Part shown: positions 10,011 through 21,200 of the stretch, piece after piece
Layout: each line of letters begins with the position of its first letter
Position numbering within the stretch: the first letter of the stretch is position 1
Source: Beverwykella pulmonaria
Lineage: Eukaryota > Ascomycota > Dothideomycetes > Pleosporales > Melanommataceae
Reading direction: 5' to 3'
Assembly (NCBI GenBank): GCA_001599595.1
Contig: BCHH01000006.1
Span: 1,844,319 to 1,908,318 of the forward strand
DNA length: 64,000 nt
Position numbers and translations under genes: made by a program
The notes under the pieces: generated by a model
Seen by the model: only the letters and a program-made list of their open reading frames with translations
What the model was told of the DNA's origin: nothing
Databases searched by the model: none

Positions 10011-10848
10011 AGCTGATGCAGATTAATGTGTTGGAAAATTTTACGAATTGAGGTGATCGAAAAACCGGATTGCTTCGCGCCCTGCGTCATAAAGGCGATT
10101 CAAGGTCCATGGGGCGATAATAGGCTCAATTCTTGGGTATAGACAAGAGAGAGACGAGTCCTTAAGGATACTCAGAGGATTCAGAGAGACCATATACGTA
10201 GTGTGACACGTGATGTGGTGAGTAGGCAGACAACCCGATAGGCCCTTCGGGAAACAAAAGTATCCCTCACACCCATCGAGGATAGAAAGGGGCTCTGAGA
10301 GATAAGGTAGTGGCGGAATGTGGTTCCCTGAAATGGGCAAGATGAAAGCTCATTGCTCTCCTTGTACCAGCAATCAGGCAATGAAACGATCTCTTTAGAG
10401 AAAGCGATGGGGTGGTTTATATCCAATTTTACAACTTCTCCCCCATCTCTATGTAGTGGAGACGTGATGATCCAAAGCTATCTTGAACGTGAAGATGTGT
10501 ATACAATTTTGAAAATGCGAAAGTGTGATATATTTTTTCATCTCGAGGCATAACATTCCTAATGCTAGTAAAATTCCTGCTGGCACCTACGGTAGGTTAT
10601 AGTAAAGCATAGGTGAACCCGTTGTCCTCTGCTGGACCTGACCAGCTCTCCAGCCATTATCCTCGCAAGTAGAAGCGGGCAGTATGTGCTTGTCAAAAAT
10701 ACGATTGAGAGGTTTTGGTTGCGTCGACGTTTCAACCCTTAGTGAAGTATCTTATAACCAGCGAAGAAAGAAGTGGAAGGAAGCTGTCGATATCGAATTC
10801 TTAGAGCAAGAGAAGATGCGTATGAAATTTCATTTTGTCGATAGAGAG
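10011..10848. other. Intergenic, no confident gene
   Basis: The minus strand has two overlapping open stretches (10041-10340 and 10181-10426) and a good 3' splice site (CCCATTTCAG) near 10329, so a small spliced gene ending near 10041 is conceivable. The protein has no recognisable motif. Otherwise this holds the 3' ends of the converging neighbours. Confidence 0.3.
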
Positions 10849-12041
10849 TTAATTTCGATTTCGAGATTGAGATCGAGAAGGAGGCTTCATCAAAATAGGG
10901 AGATCTAACACCGGACTGGCGATAGCAGGCAGCTCCCCGTGAACCGAAGCTTGCGCAGGTATCTGCGGGGTTGTGCCATATTGAGGATGACCGTCGTTGC
11001 TCTGCTGTTGAGAGATAGGGGCCAATGAACCTCTTTGCTCTTGGTACGGGGATGGGTGAGGTGATAGTGCGTTTTCGTTTGTCGAACTACGATAGCCTTC
11101 GGGGTAAGAGTTCTGAGAGTAGGCTTGTGCCATTTGAGGGGCTGGGTAGTATGCTTGTGCCTTGCTTCGTTTCCGCATTCGCATTAAGTAGAAGACTAGG
11201 CCGGCTATAGCGATGAGTGCTAACCCGCCTATCACCACGCCGGCTATCCACGCTTTACTCGGTTTTGGAGGGGCTGGTGCGTTGGATTCGATCGTACTTG
11301 TAGCCGATGTCGGAATCGCAGAACGTATCTGGGTAGACGTCGCCGGTATTTCGCTGCTCGGGGATGATGTTGGCGAGCTTGCGGTCAAACTAAGTGCGAA
11401 GATAGATGACAACGAGTCAGTTGTAAAGGCGGTGACTGTTTCCGGGCGTCTTTGAAAGAAGATTGTCGGTTCTTGGCCACGGTATAAACAACCATACCAC
11501 AGAAGTGCGGAGGCATCTGGCGTGTTCCATGTAAAAATTGTGTCCGGCTGACAGTTCCTGTCATTGCTAGCGGGTTGTGAGCCAAGTGATTTGTGAGCGT
11601 CATGTGCAGAGACTTACCATGTTATTGAAGTCGTTCCGTAGTATGCTACAGATGAGTCGGAACAAGTGCTTATGAAGTAACTGGAACAATCAGACTCCCA
11701 TCCAGAGAAAGTTGTCACACAACAATTGACTAGTGATTCCATCGTAATGAGCGAGTAATCATCGGCACAAAATTTCGAGGATGTGACTGCACATGTCGTC
11801 AGCCATCGGTTAGTGGCAAATAGAGGCATGTGAAGATCGTACGGATGCTAGAGCCGGACACGCTTGTAGTAAAGAATGCCTCCCAAACCTTGGAACTGGA
11901 ACTCTCCTGGCGTCGAAGACGGGCGGGTGGTGTAATGATCGGACTCATCGGCTCGACTGGATTGGAAGCGGCGATTGATACAAGGTGCAATACCAACATT
12001 AGAAAAGTAGTGGACGCCATGGTACTCGTGGCAAAAACCAT
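10849..12041 (-). CDS. Single-pass membrane protein with Cys-rich ectodomain, about 358 aa
   Basis: The spliced model is 12041-11843, 11786-11618, 11557-10849. Intron 1 (11787-11842, 56 nt) runs from GTACGA to CAG with CTAAC and CTGAC branch candidates; intron 2 (11558-11617, 60 nt) runs from GTAAGT to CAG. Phases agree at both joins. The product has an N-terminal signal peptide (ASTTFLMLVLHLVSIAAS), a Cys/Trp-containing extracellular part (SSKFCADDY, VNCCVTTFSGW, LLWYGCLY), a Ser/Thr/Pro-rich stalk, one transmembrane helix (AWIAGVVIGGLALIAIAGLV) followed by RMRKRSK, and a Gln/Pro/Tyr-rich cytoplasmic tail. This layout is shared by many fungal cell-surface proteins, including WSC-type sensors, but no WSC domain is evident. 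The start could instead be the second Met at 12020. Function unknown. Confidence 0.65.
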
Positions 12042-13579
12042 AGACGATAATGAGGAAAGCAGACAGACGCGAGATTATCAAATGGAATGTGCTTGAAAGG
12101 AAATGGTAAAATATGGAAAAATGAACCGGAACTAAGGAACTTCGCCTCAGTCATCAGATGTGAGATTCAGAACCATGTAAAAAGGAGTGTTTGAAGCATG
12201 AAAAGCTTGTTCGCAGTGGCGCACACGGCACAGCATGCTATGACAACCCCATTAGGCAGTTTGAAGGAGGCTGTGGGCTAATACCAGATGTACTCCTATC
12301 ATCCGGTCTTCTGCTTTGTTCCAGTTTTTAATGTGCTCCTATTCGAGAAAAGGATTCGAAGCTGTCTATTTCGCGGTATACGCACCGAGGTGCTGCTGAA
12401 CAGCGTATTTGGACACCTGAGCTCCATGTTACTTCTGGTGTGGAAACCACCTCGGATCATGGATTGTTAGGCATGGCATAAATGCAACGCTGGGGCGGTG
12501 AAGTTCGACAGGGGTTGTGCATGCGGCACAGTTCACTGACGGGTACACCAGCTCCAGGAGCATCAGGCATGGGCAAAAATGCGTTCATCCACTCTTCACT
12601 CCCTCGTGAATCAGTATGTTCAGCAACTTATCATTCCCCGCACCCCTTTTGATTGGGTCACATCTCCACTACTAGATATCGGTTGATCTTAACTCCATAG
12701 AGGATGGACAAGGGAAAGACAGATGGTCTTTGAAAAAGCAGAGCGCTTCGCATCTGGTCATTTAGGCCTCTGTCGTTGTCATAATGCCGAAGTCGGTTAG
12801 AGCTGTATGGAGGTCAATCTCGTGCGCTAGACACAAAACTCGGAAAACTGTGGTAGTCCTGTGCCATCCATGTCCTTGTCTGAAGTTTCAAGTTTATCGT
12901 CCAAATGATAGCCACTGGCCGTTGTTCTTTAAGAAAGCAGTACTAGGAAGAATCTAAGGGTAGCGTGACCATGATGATTGAGATGCATGAGACAGGGAGC
13001 TCGGGAGGAGAGGCTGACTTTGAAAGTCCAACGCTAACCTAGATTCCATTGTTTTGATTGGCCTGTGTCAATCCGAAACCTCAAGACTTTCTTCGCCGCA
13101 AGCACTTCGCCTCACGCTTCGGCATTCCCTTCATCTAAGCGCCAACGCCTTTTCGATGGAGATTTATCGGCGAACAAGATGGAGAAGATTTAACTGAAAC
13201 TCCAGCCACGGTTCGCGGTAGCCTACATACCAGGCTAGCTGCCCGTATGCAGCCCACCAACAAGCACTTTATGCAGCTACTATTTTCAACAGGAACAGAC
13301 GGAAAGATAGGCAGGTTAATCGCTTTAATAGATGCCATTTTTCTAGGGCCTAATGTAATGCTTCACCTTAGGAAGGTGTACATCGTTTGGGTTGCTCTAG
13401 CATGACAATGCTTCCATCGACATCTGTGATCATTCATCTCTCCTCCTATGTCCCATGTTGAAATAGCCAAACAGTCTTTAGTACGTCAGCTCTTAGCCAA
13501 CATTCCTGGGTTCTCGAGTTTGCAAGCTAGTATGCATAATATGACTAGCTTCCGATTGCATTTCTGACCTTCTCAACTT
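12042..13579. other. Intergenic region between divergent genes
   Basis: There is no supportable gene. The open frames in this stretch are short and lack motifs or splice signals. It should contain the promoter of the minus-strand membrane protein gene next to 12041. Confidence 0.5.
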
Positions 13580-13593
13580 TCGGGGCTCTCCGT
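13580..13593 (+). promoter_or_regulatory. CGG-N6-CCG site, candidate UaY-type operator
   Basis: TCGGGGCTCTCCGT contains a perfect CGG-N6-CCG dyad about 335 bp upstream of the xanA start. The purine-pathway activators UaY and Ppr1 (Zn2Cys6) bind CGG half-sites with a 6-bp gap (UaY: TCGG-N6-CCGA). This site matches 7 of those 8 bases. Confidence 0.45.
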
Positions 13594-13742
13594 CACAAAC
13601 TTCCGACTTCGGGTAGCGGCAACAAATGCCTCTACCCGGCAGACAGCGATGGAAATCGGAGATCGCAAAGCGCCGCGTGGCAGCAAAACTTCAAACTACA
13701 TCTTTGCGAAAACCAGTTTCTGTAGGTTTCCAATTGGCGACT

Positions 13743-13756
13743 TCGGCCACCTCCGG
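13743..13756 (+). promoter_or_regulatory. Second CGG-N6-CCG site, candidate UaY-type operator
   Basis: TCGGCCACCTCCGG is a second perfect CGG-N6-CCG dyad, 172 bp upstream of the xanA start and 63 bp upstream of its TATA box. It also matches 7 of 8 bases of the UaY consensus. Two such sites in one promoter support induction by the purine-utilisation regulator; this is inference. Confidence 0.45.
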
Positions 13757-13818
13757 CGTTATCGGTGGCGGGGCTGTCCATTGCCCAAAAAAAAAAAACA
13801 TAGGTTCATATCTTTGGG

Positions 13819-13825
13819 TATAAAA
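13819..13825 (+). promoter_or_regulatory. TATA box of xanA
   Basis: TATAAAA sits 103 bp before ATG 13928. An in-frame ATG at 13838 lies only 13 bp after it and would be at or before the transcription start, which favours 13928 as the true start codon. Confidence 0.6.
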
Positions 13826-13927
13826 TAGTATACATCTATGACGCTAGCAATCTCATTCAGAAACTCAGAAACTTCGACATTGACTTCCACACTCCTCAAA
13901 CGCCAGTGTAAATTACATCTCGACGCA

Positions 13928-15107
13928 ATGCCTCACTCCACTACCAGCTCCATCACGATTCACAAGCTTGCGCCTCCAGCAGGCTCAGCAATCGACTTCG
14001 GAGCCGAACTCCGAGGTGCCGATCTCGAGAATGTCACTGGTACGCACTCAATATCACAAAATAGTCCGGGATCATACTAAGACGTATTTAGATGCCGACT
14101 TCGACGTGATCCGCACAGCACTCTATGAGAACGATGTTATCCTTTTCAAGAACCAACAATCCCTCTCCCCACGTGCCCAATACGAGCTCACCCGCCTCTT
14201 CGATCCAACGGCAACTGGATACGGCCACGGCAAAACCCTCGACGCCAAGCGCTCCATCCTGCACCCGGATCTGAAGACCATCCCCCACCAACCTCAGGTC
14301 CAAGTAATCGGCAACGGACCTGTGGCCTCCTTCGAAGGCCTAGAGAACATCACGCTCAAGCACCCCCACCACAAGACGTTCCACAAGGAAGCCATCAGCG
14401 CCGAAGACGACCGCGAGAACACGAGGTTCTACCGGTGGCACATCGATGCGGCGCTCTACGATTTGGAACCCCCAAGGGTTACGAGCTTGATGGCTGTCAA
14501 GGTCCCGAAAACCGAGTTTCAAACCCTGCGGTATGACGATGGGTCCGACGACAAGCTTTCTGTGTCTCGCGGCAGCACTGCGTTCGTCTCCTCATTCAAG
14601 ATGTTCGATTTGCTGAGCGAGGAGGACAAGGAGTTTGCGCGAACGACAAAGGTCCAGTACGCTCCTCATCCATACATCTGGATGTCCCCCGCGCGCTCGC
14701 TCTCCGATGGCCTGGGTCTCGTCTCTGATAACCTCGAACTCGATGCTTCCTCTCTCCCGCCCATTGATGAATCCAAGATCAAGATCCTCCCCATGTGCTG
14801 GAAGAACCCCGTGACGGGCAAACTCGCACTGCAGATCCACCCCAGCGCGGTGCAGAAACTGCATCTCGCCGATGGCACTGTTATGGACAATCTCAAGGAG
14901 GTCAGGGAGATTGTGCATCGCATGCAGAGGCCGGGAATTGCGCCGGAGTTGGTGTTGGGTATCGATTGGGAAGAGGGCGACATGGCCATCTTCAATAACC
15001 ATGGTGTGCTTCATACGGTTACGGGAAGCTTCTTGCCTGAGGAGGTGAGGATTTTCCGACAGTGCAATATGGCTGCTAGCGAGCCGCCGCTAGGCCCAGA
15101 TGCTTGA
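13928..15107 (+). CDS. xanA: Alpha-ketoglutarate-dependent xanthine dioxygenase (XanA type), 375 aa
   Basis: The enzyme is a TauD/TfdA-family Fe(II)/2-oxoglutarate dioxygenase that hydroxylates xanthine to uric acid in fungal purine catabolism. Exons are 13928-14039 and 14092-15107; the 52-nt intron (GTACGC to TTTAG) joins in phase. The iron-binding triad is His154-x-Asp156 (in WHIDAALYDLEPP) and His345 (in NNHGVLHTVTG), each offset by five from the triad I recall for Aspergillus nidulans XanA. Thr-Gly after the last His and the family-specific TSLMAVKVPK stretch support the name. The length of about 375 aa is normal for XanA. The promoter has two CGG-N6-CCG dyads and a TATA box. The stop codon is followed after 2 bp by the target-site duplication of a 15.8-kb hAT transposon, so the native 3' untranslated region has been displaced. 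The coding sequence is intact. Confidence 0.9.
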
Positions 15108-15117
15108 TGTGGACAAC

Positions 15118-15137
15118 CAGCGTTGTAATCAGTACGT
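15118..15137 (+). repeat. Left terminal inverted repeat of the hAT element
   Basis: CAGCGTTGTAATCAGTACGT, directly preceded by the duplication TGGACAAC. It matches the reversed right end at 19 of 20 positions. Confidence 0.9.
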
Positions 15138-15464
15138 AGTACGGTCGTAGTTTACGGCACCGTAATAGTGCCGTACGTCGTACGTACGTAAGAGCGATTT
15201 TGTTTGACCGTACCGTACGTGAGTCTGCAGTTTTACGCGTATACGGCCTATACGGAGGATATTTTGGTGTTGTAGGAGCTTTGTTTTTGAAGTAGTCCTA
15301 TTGTAGTTAGCAGGGTATCTCACACGGCCAATTTTCATCAACAAACTAGTGATGTATCAACACCCATCCATATTGCCGTCGTCGTCGTTGCAATAGATAA
15401 CTTTGTACGCTCTACGCGTCAATCCCAGGCTTCTCAAGCCTCCTCTTCTTCTGCAAGCAGCGCG

Positions 15465-18278
15465 TTGCCTTACTACGCAGCGGCTTCAAAACGCCTCAGG
15501 AAACAGCCTGTTCCTTCATCACTAGTGTCATCAACACCCACCTCCCGCGAAGGCACGCCTTCATCTGTTGTATCAGCTCCCGCATATTCTCTATCGCACA
15601 ACTACCCAGAGGAGACTCCTAAGTCAATAAATCTTGGTATTTGTTTCCCTGTAAGGTGGGATCAGATTTAGAAGGGTTCAACGCGCCTGTTAAAGGACTG
15701 CATCAGATAGAGAGTTGTGAACAAGCGGCACTTGCAGGGCGGCTCCAAACGCTCAGAGATATATAATTACAGCGCAGATTTGTTGTACCAAGAGCCCAGT
15801 AGGTCATATAGGCGTGTTTGGCTCTGCAAGTTGTGTCATGAGCAAGGGAAGCGCAACTGTGCAAAGTACTTAGATTCTACGCATCATATTAGTACACACC
15901 TCTAGAAATCTCACCAAATTTCCATCTCCACTAGCCTCATACCTAAGCTCCTAAAACTAAACAATCCTTAGGAAGCTGCTAAAGTAGCAGCAGGAGCAAA
16001 TAACGCCTTCTCACAGTCGCCCTAGCAGGAAGATGAGCTGTTAAAGGCGTACATTAATTAGATTATTTCTCACAATATATCATTGTATCAGGCAACGTCG
16101 CCAGAAACAAGAGGGTTACTTACATGGAATCAACCTCAATTGCTCAACGCTCTACCTAGGAACCACGTAACGCTTAGAGATTATATTATAAGGGGGCTTA
16201 ACACGCGCAAGAGAGAGATTAAGGATTTACTACGCGCTGCAAGTAGTACAATTACGTTAAGCGTTGATATCTAGACTTCCCCAAATCACCTTAGTTTTCT
16301 AGGCGTGGTTGCTTATTTTGTCAGTATGTGGCCCGTGCGCGGGTGGCAAAAATCACTAAAATCTTTGCACTTCAGCCTCAACTTCTAATTCCACTACAAC
16401 GCTTAAAACTAACCTAAAATTAACTCGCAGACGCCCAAAAAAAGCACCACAATATCCTTATTGCCTTCCAAAACCTGCGGGGAGATTATACTAGCAAGAA
16501 CTAGGCTATAATTGTTGGGGAAGTCCTTGTTAAATATAATGCAGTATCTGTTGGGAGTATATAGAATGTGGGAATCACGTGTTGATGTGTAGATCACGTG
16601 TGGATCACGTGGGATGTATGGATCACGTGTGGAGGTACCAATCACGTGTGGACACGTGGGGCACTAGCCATACTCGGCTAGTGCACGCNACGGTGAGGTG
16701 GATGGTATTCCCTCTGCTGCACCGCTTCAAGATAGAGAGACACAACGATTTATTACCCCTTTTGAGAACCCCCATTGCTATTGCAATAGCCCTGTGAGAC
16801 CAACAGTATCAAAGTTTAAATTTTTTGTAGGCGACAATGCAAGCAATAACAACTCCACCTTCATTAAGGCAATTAACAGGGAACTTAGGATAGAGCTCTC
16901 TCAAGAGAATCAGATCCGCTGCGCTGGGCACATTATAAACCTCGTTGTTAAGGCAATTATATATAGAGATGGCGTCACAAAGTTTAAAGCTATGTTAGCT
17001 GACGCTCCTCCTAAAAAACAGTTCTCTATCTTCCAAACGCGCGGGGTCATTAGCCAACTACACAACCTTGTTAACGCAATTAACGTCTCTACTAAACAAC
17101 AAGAGCTCTTTATAGAGATACAAACGAAACACTATGAAGATATTATCAGCTTTGCAACTCTTACTTTACTTAAGAATAGCAGCGTGAGGTGGCACTCTGT
17201 CTATTTAATGCTCCTCCGCTGTTAGGAGTTGCGGGAAACAATTGACAAGTGGCTGCGTCAATAGAGAGCTATTGCACCTAAGAAAAAGAGGCTGGAAGTA
17301 GGAGACAATAACAACAATAAGGAGGATAGATTTAACGCAAAGCTCAACTCCTTGACGCCAGATAACTAGGATGAGGTAAAGCTCTTGGCTAACTTCCTAC
17401 AACCATTTCATAAGATAACTAAAAGACTTAAAGGCAATACCAGCAAATCAGGCTTCAGCTCTCTCTAGCAAACAATTGTTAATCTTAACGTACTTGACAA
17501 GGAGCTTCGTGAGCAAAAGGCGCGCCTTGTTCAACACCCAAACAGCTTCCTTAAGTCAGCCGTTAATCAAGGTTTTAAGAAGCTCAACAGCTATTAGACT
17601 AAAGTAATCTTTAACTCTAAGCCATCCCCATACTTAGTAGCTACTGTGTTGAACCCTCAACTTCAGATTGCCTGGTTCAAACAAACCTGGAAGAATAATA
17701 AGGATTACTATATAAGAGTTGAAAAAGACGTAAAAGCAACCTTCAAGGACTACGTCAAGCTTATTGCAGAAGAGGAAGAGAATAATAAGATCAAGGAGCA
17801 ATTACAGGAAATTCCGCACTAGAAGGTCCCCAAGGGCTCAAGCTTCAATAGTCGTTACGAGCAATCTCTTAACGTCAATCTTCACTATATAATGGGCACA
17901 AAAGGGAGGGCAAAACGCTTTAAGGCGTCAAATAAGTTGGAGGAGTACTACGCCAGCCACAACGACGATCTCTCGCGTTTCAACAACTCAGACGACAAGC
18001 TGCTCAACAACCCAATACAATAGTAGGATAAAGTGGGCCAGCAACGTTACCCAACGCTTTACCGCATGGCGTTGGACTACCTCTCTATCCCATCAACTTC
18101 ATGTGACTGCGAGAGGGCGTTTAGTAGAGCTAGGAGGACCGTTACCAACAATAGAAATCGCCTAGGTGGAGCTACAATTGAAGCACTACAGCTACAGAAA
18201 AACTGGCTACAAAACAGAGCCGTGGCAAGTCATCTCATCAACCTCAGCATATACATTTCACGCCAAGAACCTATATAA
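15465..18278 (+). pseudogene. hAT transposase pseudogene with RIP-like TAG stops
   Basis: Recognisable parts in order are a BED-like zinc finger (RVWLCKLCHEQGKRNC...H...H, about 15800-15900), the start of the RNase H core (TLSVDI*TSPNHLSFLGVV, about 16250-16320), ILIAFQNLRGDY (about 16460), FKFFVGDNASNN, IRCAGHIINLVVKA and SSVRWHSV, and the C-terminal dimerisation motif (YLSIPSTSCDCERAFSRARR, about 18080-18150). At least eight in-frame stops occur, nearly all TAG where Trp is expected (DI*TSP, DN*DEV, SL*QTI, SY*TKV, H*KVP, Q*DKV). TGG to TAG is what C-to-T changes at CpA on the opposite strand produce, the signature of RIP. The frame is also split by an LTR insertion. No functional transposase can be made. 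Confidence 0.85.
16549..16805 (+). mobile_element. Solo LTR nested in the hAT transposase
   Basis: This is a 257-bp sequence with LTR-style ends TGTTGG...CCAACA, flanked by a perfect 5-bp duplication GTATC (16544-16548 and 16806-16810). Removing it rejoins the transposase between KYNAVS and the VSKFKFFVGDN block. It holds five ATCACGTG boxes (16574, 16593, 16604, 16622, 16641) and one further CACGTG (16653). Base 16689 is an unresolved N. It is likely a copia/gypsy-type solo LTR left by recombination between the two LTRs of a full element. Confidence 0.85.
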
Positions 18279-18280
18279 AT

Positions 18281-21200
18281 CACCCATATACGGCATATAC
18301 GGCGGTCTCCGTACGTACGTATCGAGGGGGAGATTTGGATCCGTAAGTTCAATTCACCCATATACGGCATATACGGCGGTCTCCGTACGTACGTATCGAG
18401 GGGGAGATTTGGATCCGTAAGTTCAATTCACCCATATACGGCATATACGGCGGTCTCCGTACGTACGTATCGAGGGGGAGATTTGGATCCGTAAGTTCAA
18501 TTCACCCATATACGGCATATACGGCGGTCTCCGTACGTACGTATCGAGGGGGAGATTTGGATCCGTAAGTTCAATTCACCCATATACGGCATATACGGCG
18601 GTCTCCGTACGTACGTATCGAGGGGGAGATTTGGATCCGTAAGTTCAATTCACCCATATACGGCATATACGGCGGTCTCCGTACGTACGTATCGAGGGGG
18701 AGATTTGGATCCGTAAGTTCAATTCACCCATATACGGCATATACGGCGGTCTCCGTACGTACGTATCGAGGGGGAGATTTGGATCCGTAAGTTCAATTCA
18801 CCCATATACGGCATATACGGCGGTCTCCGTACGTACGTATCGAGGGGGAGATTTGGATCCGTAAGTTCAATTCACCCATATACGGCATATACGGCGGTCT
18901 CCGTACGTACGTATCGAGGGGGAGATTTGGATCCGTAAGTTCAATTCACCCATATACGGCATATACGGCGGTCTCCGTACGTACGTATCGAGGGGGAGAT
19001 TTGGATCCGTAAGTTCAATTCACCCATATACGGCATATACGGCGGTCTCCGTACGTACGTATCGAGGGGGAGATTTGGATCCGTAAGTTCAATTCACCCA
19101 TATACGGCATATACGGCGGTCTCCGTACGTACGTATCGAGGGGGAGATTTGGATCCGTAAGTTCAATTCACCCATATACGGCATATACGGCGGTCTCCGT
19201 ACGTACGTATCGAGGGGGAGATTTGGATCCGTAAGTTCAATTCACCCATATACGGCATATACGGCGGTCTCCGTACGTACGTATCGAGGGGGAGATTTGG
19301 ATCCGTAAGTTCAATTCACCCATATACGGCATATACGGCGGTCTCCGTACGTACGTATCGAGGGGGAGATTTGGATCCGTAAGTTCAATTCACCCATATA
19401 CGGCATATACGGCGGTCTCCGTACGTACGTATCGAGGGGGAGATTTGGATCCGTAAGTTCAATTCACCCATATACGGCATATACGGCGGTCTCCGTACGT
19501 ACGTATCGAGGGGGAGATTTGGATCCGTAAGTTCAATTCACCCATATACGGCATATACGGCGGTCTCCGTACGTACGTATCGAGGGGGAGATTTGGATCC
19601 GTAAGTTCAATTCACCCATATACGGCATATACGGCGGTCTCCGTACGTACGTATCGAGGGGGAGATTTGGATCCGTAAGTTCAATTCACCCATATACGGC
19701 ATATACGGCGGTCTCCGTACGTACGTATCGAGGGGGAGATTTGGATCCGTAAGTTCAATTCACCCATATACGGCATATACGGCGGTCTCCGTACGTACGT
19801 ATCGAGGGGGAGATTTGGATCCGTAAGTTCAATTCACCCATATACGGCATATACGGCGGTCTCCGTACGTACGTATCGAGGGGGAGATTTGGATCCGTAA
19901 GTTCAATTCACCCATATACGGCATATACGGCGGTCTCCGTACGTACGTATCGAGGGGGAGATTTGGATCCGTAAGTTCAATTCACCCATATACGGCATAT
20001 ACGGCGGTCTCCGTACGTACGTATCGAGGGGGAGATTTGGATCCGTAAGTTCAATTCACCCATATACGGCATATACGGCGGTCTCCGTACGTACGTATCG
20101 AGGGGGAGATTTGGATCCGTAAGTTCAATTCACCCATATACGGCATATACGGCGGTCTCCGTACGTACGTATCGAGGGGGAGATTTGGATCCGTAAGTTC
20201 AATTCACCCATATACGGCATATACGGCGGTCTCCGTACGTACGTATCGAGGGGGAGATTTGGATCCGTAAGTTCAATTCACCCATATACGGCATATACGG
20301 CGGTCTCCGTACGTACGTATCGAGGGGGAGATTTGGATCCGTAAGTTCAATTCACCCATATACGGCATATACGGCGGTCTCCGTACGTACGTATCGAGGG
20401 GGAGATTTGGATCCGTAAGTTCAATTCACCCATATACGGCATATACGGCGGTCTCCGTACGTACGTATCGAGGGGGAGATTTGGATCCGTAAGTTCAATT
20501 CACCCATATACGGCATATACGGCGGTCTCCGTACGTACGTATCGAGGGGGAGATTTGGATCCGTAAGTTCAATTCACCCATATACGGCATATACGGCGGT
20601 CTCCGTACGTACGTATCGAGGGGGAGATTTGGATCCGTAAGTTCAATTCACCCATATACGGCATATACGGCGGTCTCCGTACGTACGTATCGAGGGGGAG
20701 ATTTGGATCCGTAAGTTCAATTCACCCATATACGGCATATACGGCGGTCTCCGTACGTACGTATCGAGGGGGAGATTTGGATCCGTAAGTTCAATTCACC
20801 CATATACGGCATATACGGCGGTCTCCGTACGTACGTATCGAGGGGGAGATTTGGATCCGTAAGTTCAATTCACCCATATACGGCATATACGGCGGTCTCC
20901 GTACGTACGTATCGAGGGGGAGATTTGGATCCGTAAGTTCAATTCACCCATATACGGCATATACGGCGGTCTCCGTACGTACGTATCGAGGGGGAGATTT
21001 GGATCCGTAAGTTCAATTCACCCATATACGGCATATACGGCGGTCTCCGTACGTACGTATCGAGGGGGAGATTTGGATCCGTAAGTTCAATTCACCCATA
21101 TACGGCATATACGGCGGTCTCCGTACGTACGTATCGAGGGGGAGATTTGGATCCGTAAGTTCAATTCACCCATATACGGCATATACGGCGGTCTCCGTAC

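Noticed and set aside
10041..10426. Small minus-strand gene downstream of the second caspase
   Set aside because: One good acceptor exists, but no donor or start could be fixed and no family is recognised; kept only as a note in the intergenic entry.
13838..13927. Upstream in-frame ATG as xanA start
   Set aside because: It lies 13 bp after the TATA box, and the extra residues have no counterpart in the family; ATG 13928 gives the usual N terminus.
16260..18040. Recoding of TAG as tryptophan in the hAT element
   Set aside because: TAG replaces many Trp codons, but other Trp positions keep TGG, and intact host genes end in TAG normally. RIP-type mutation explains the pattern without a new code.
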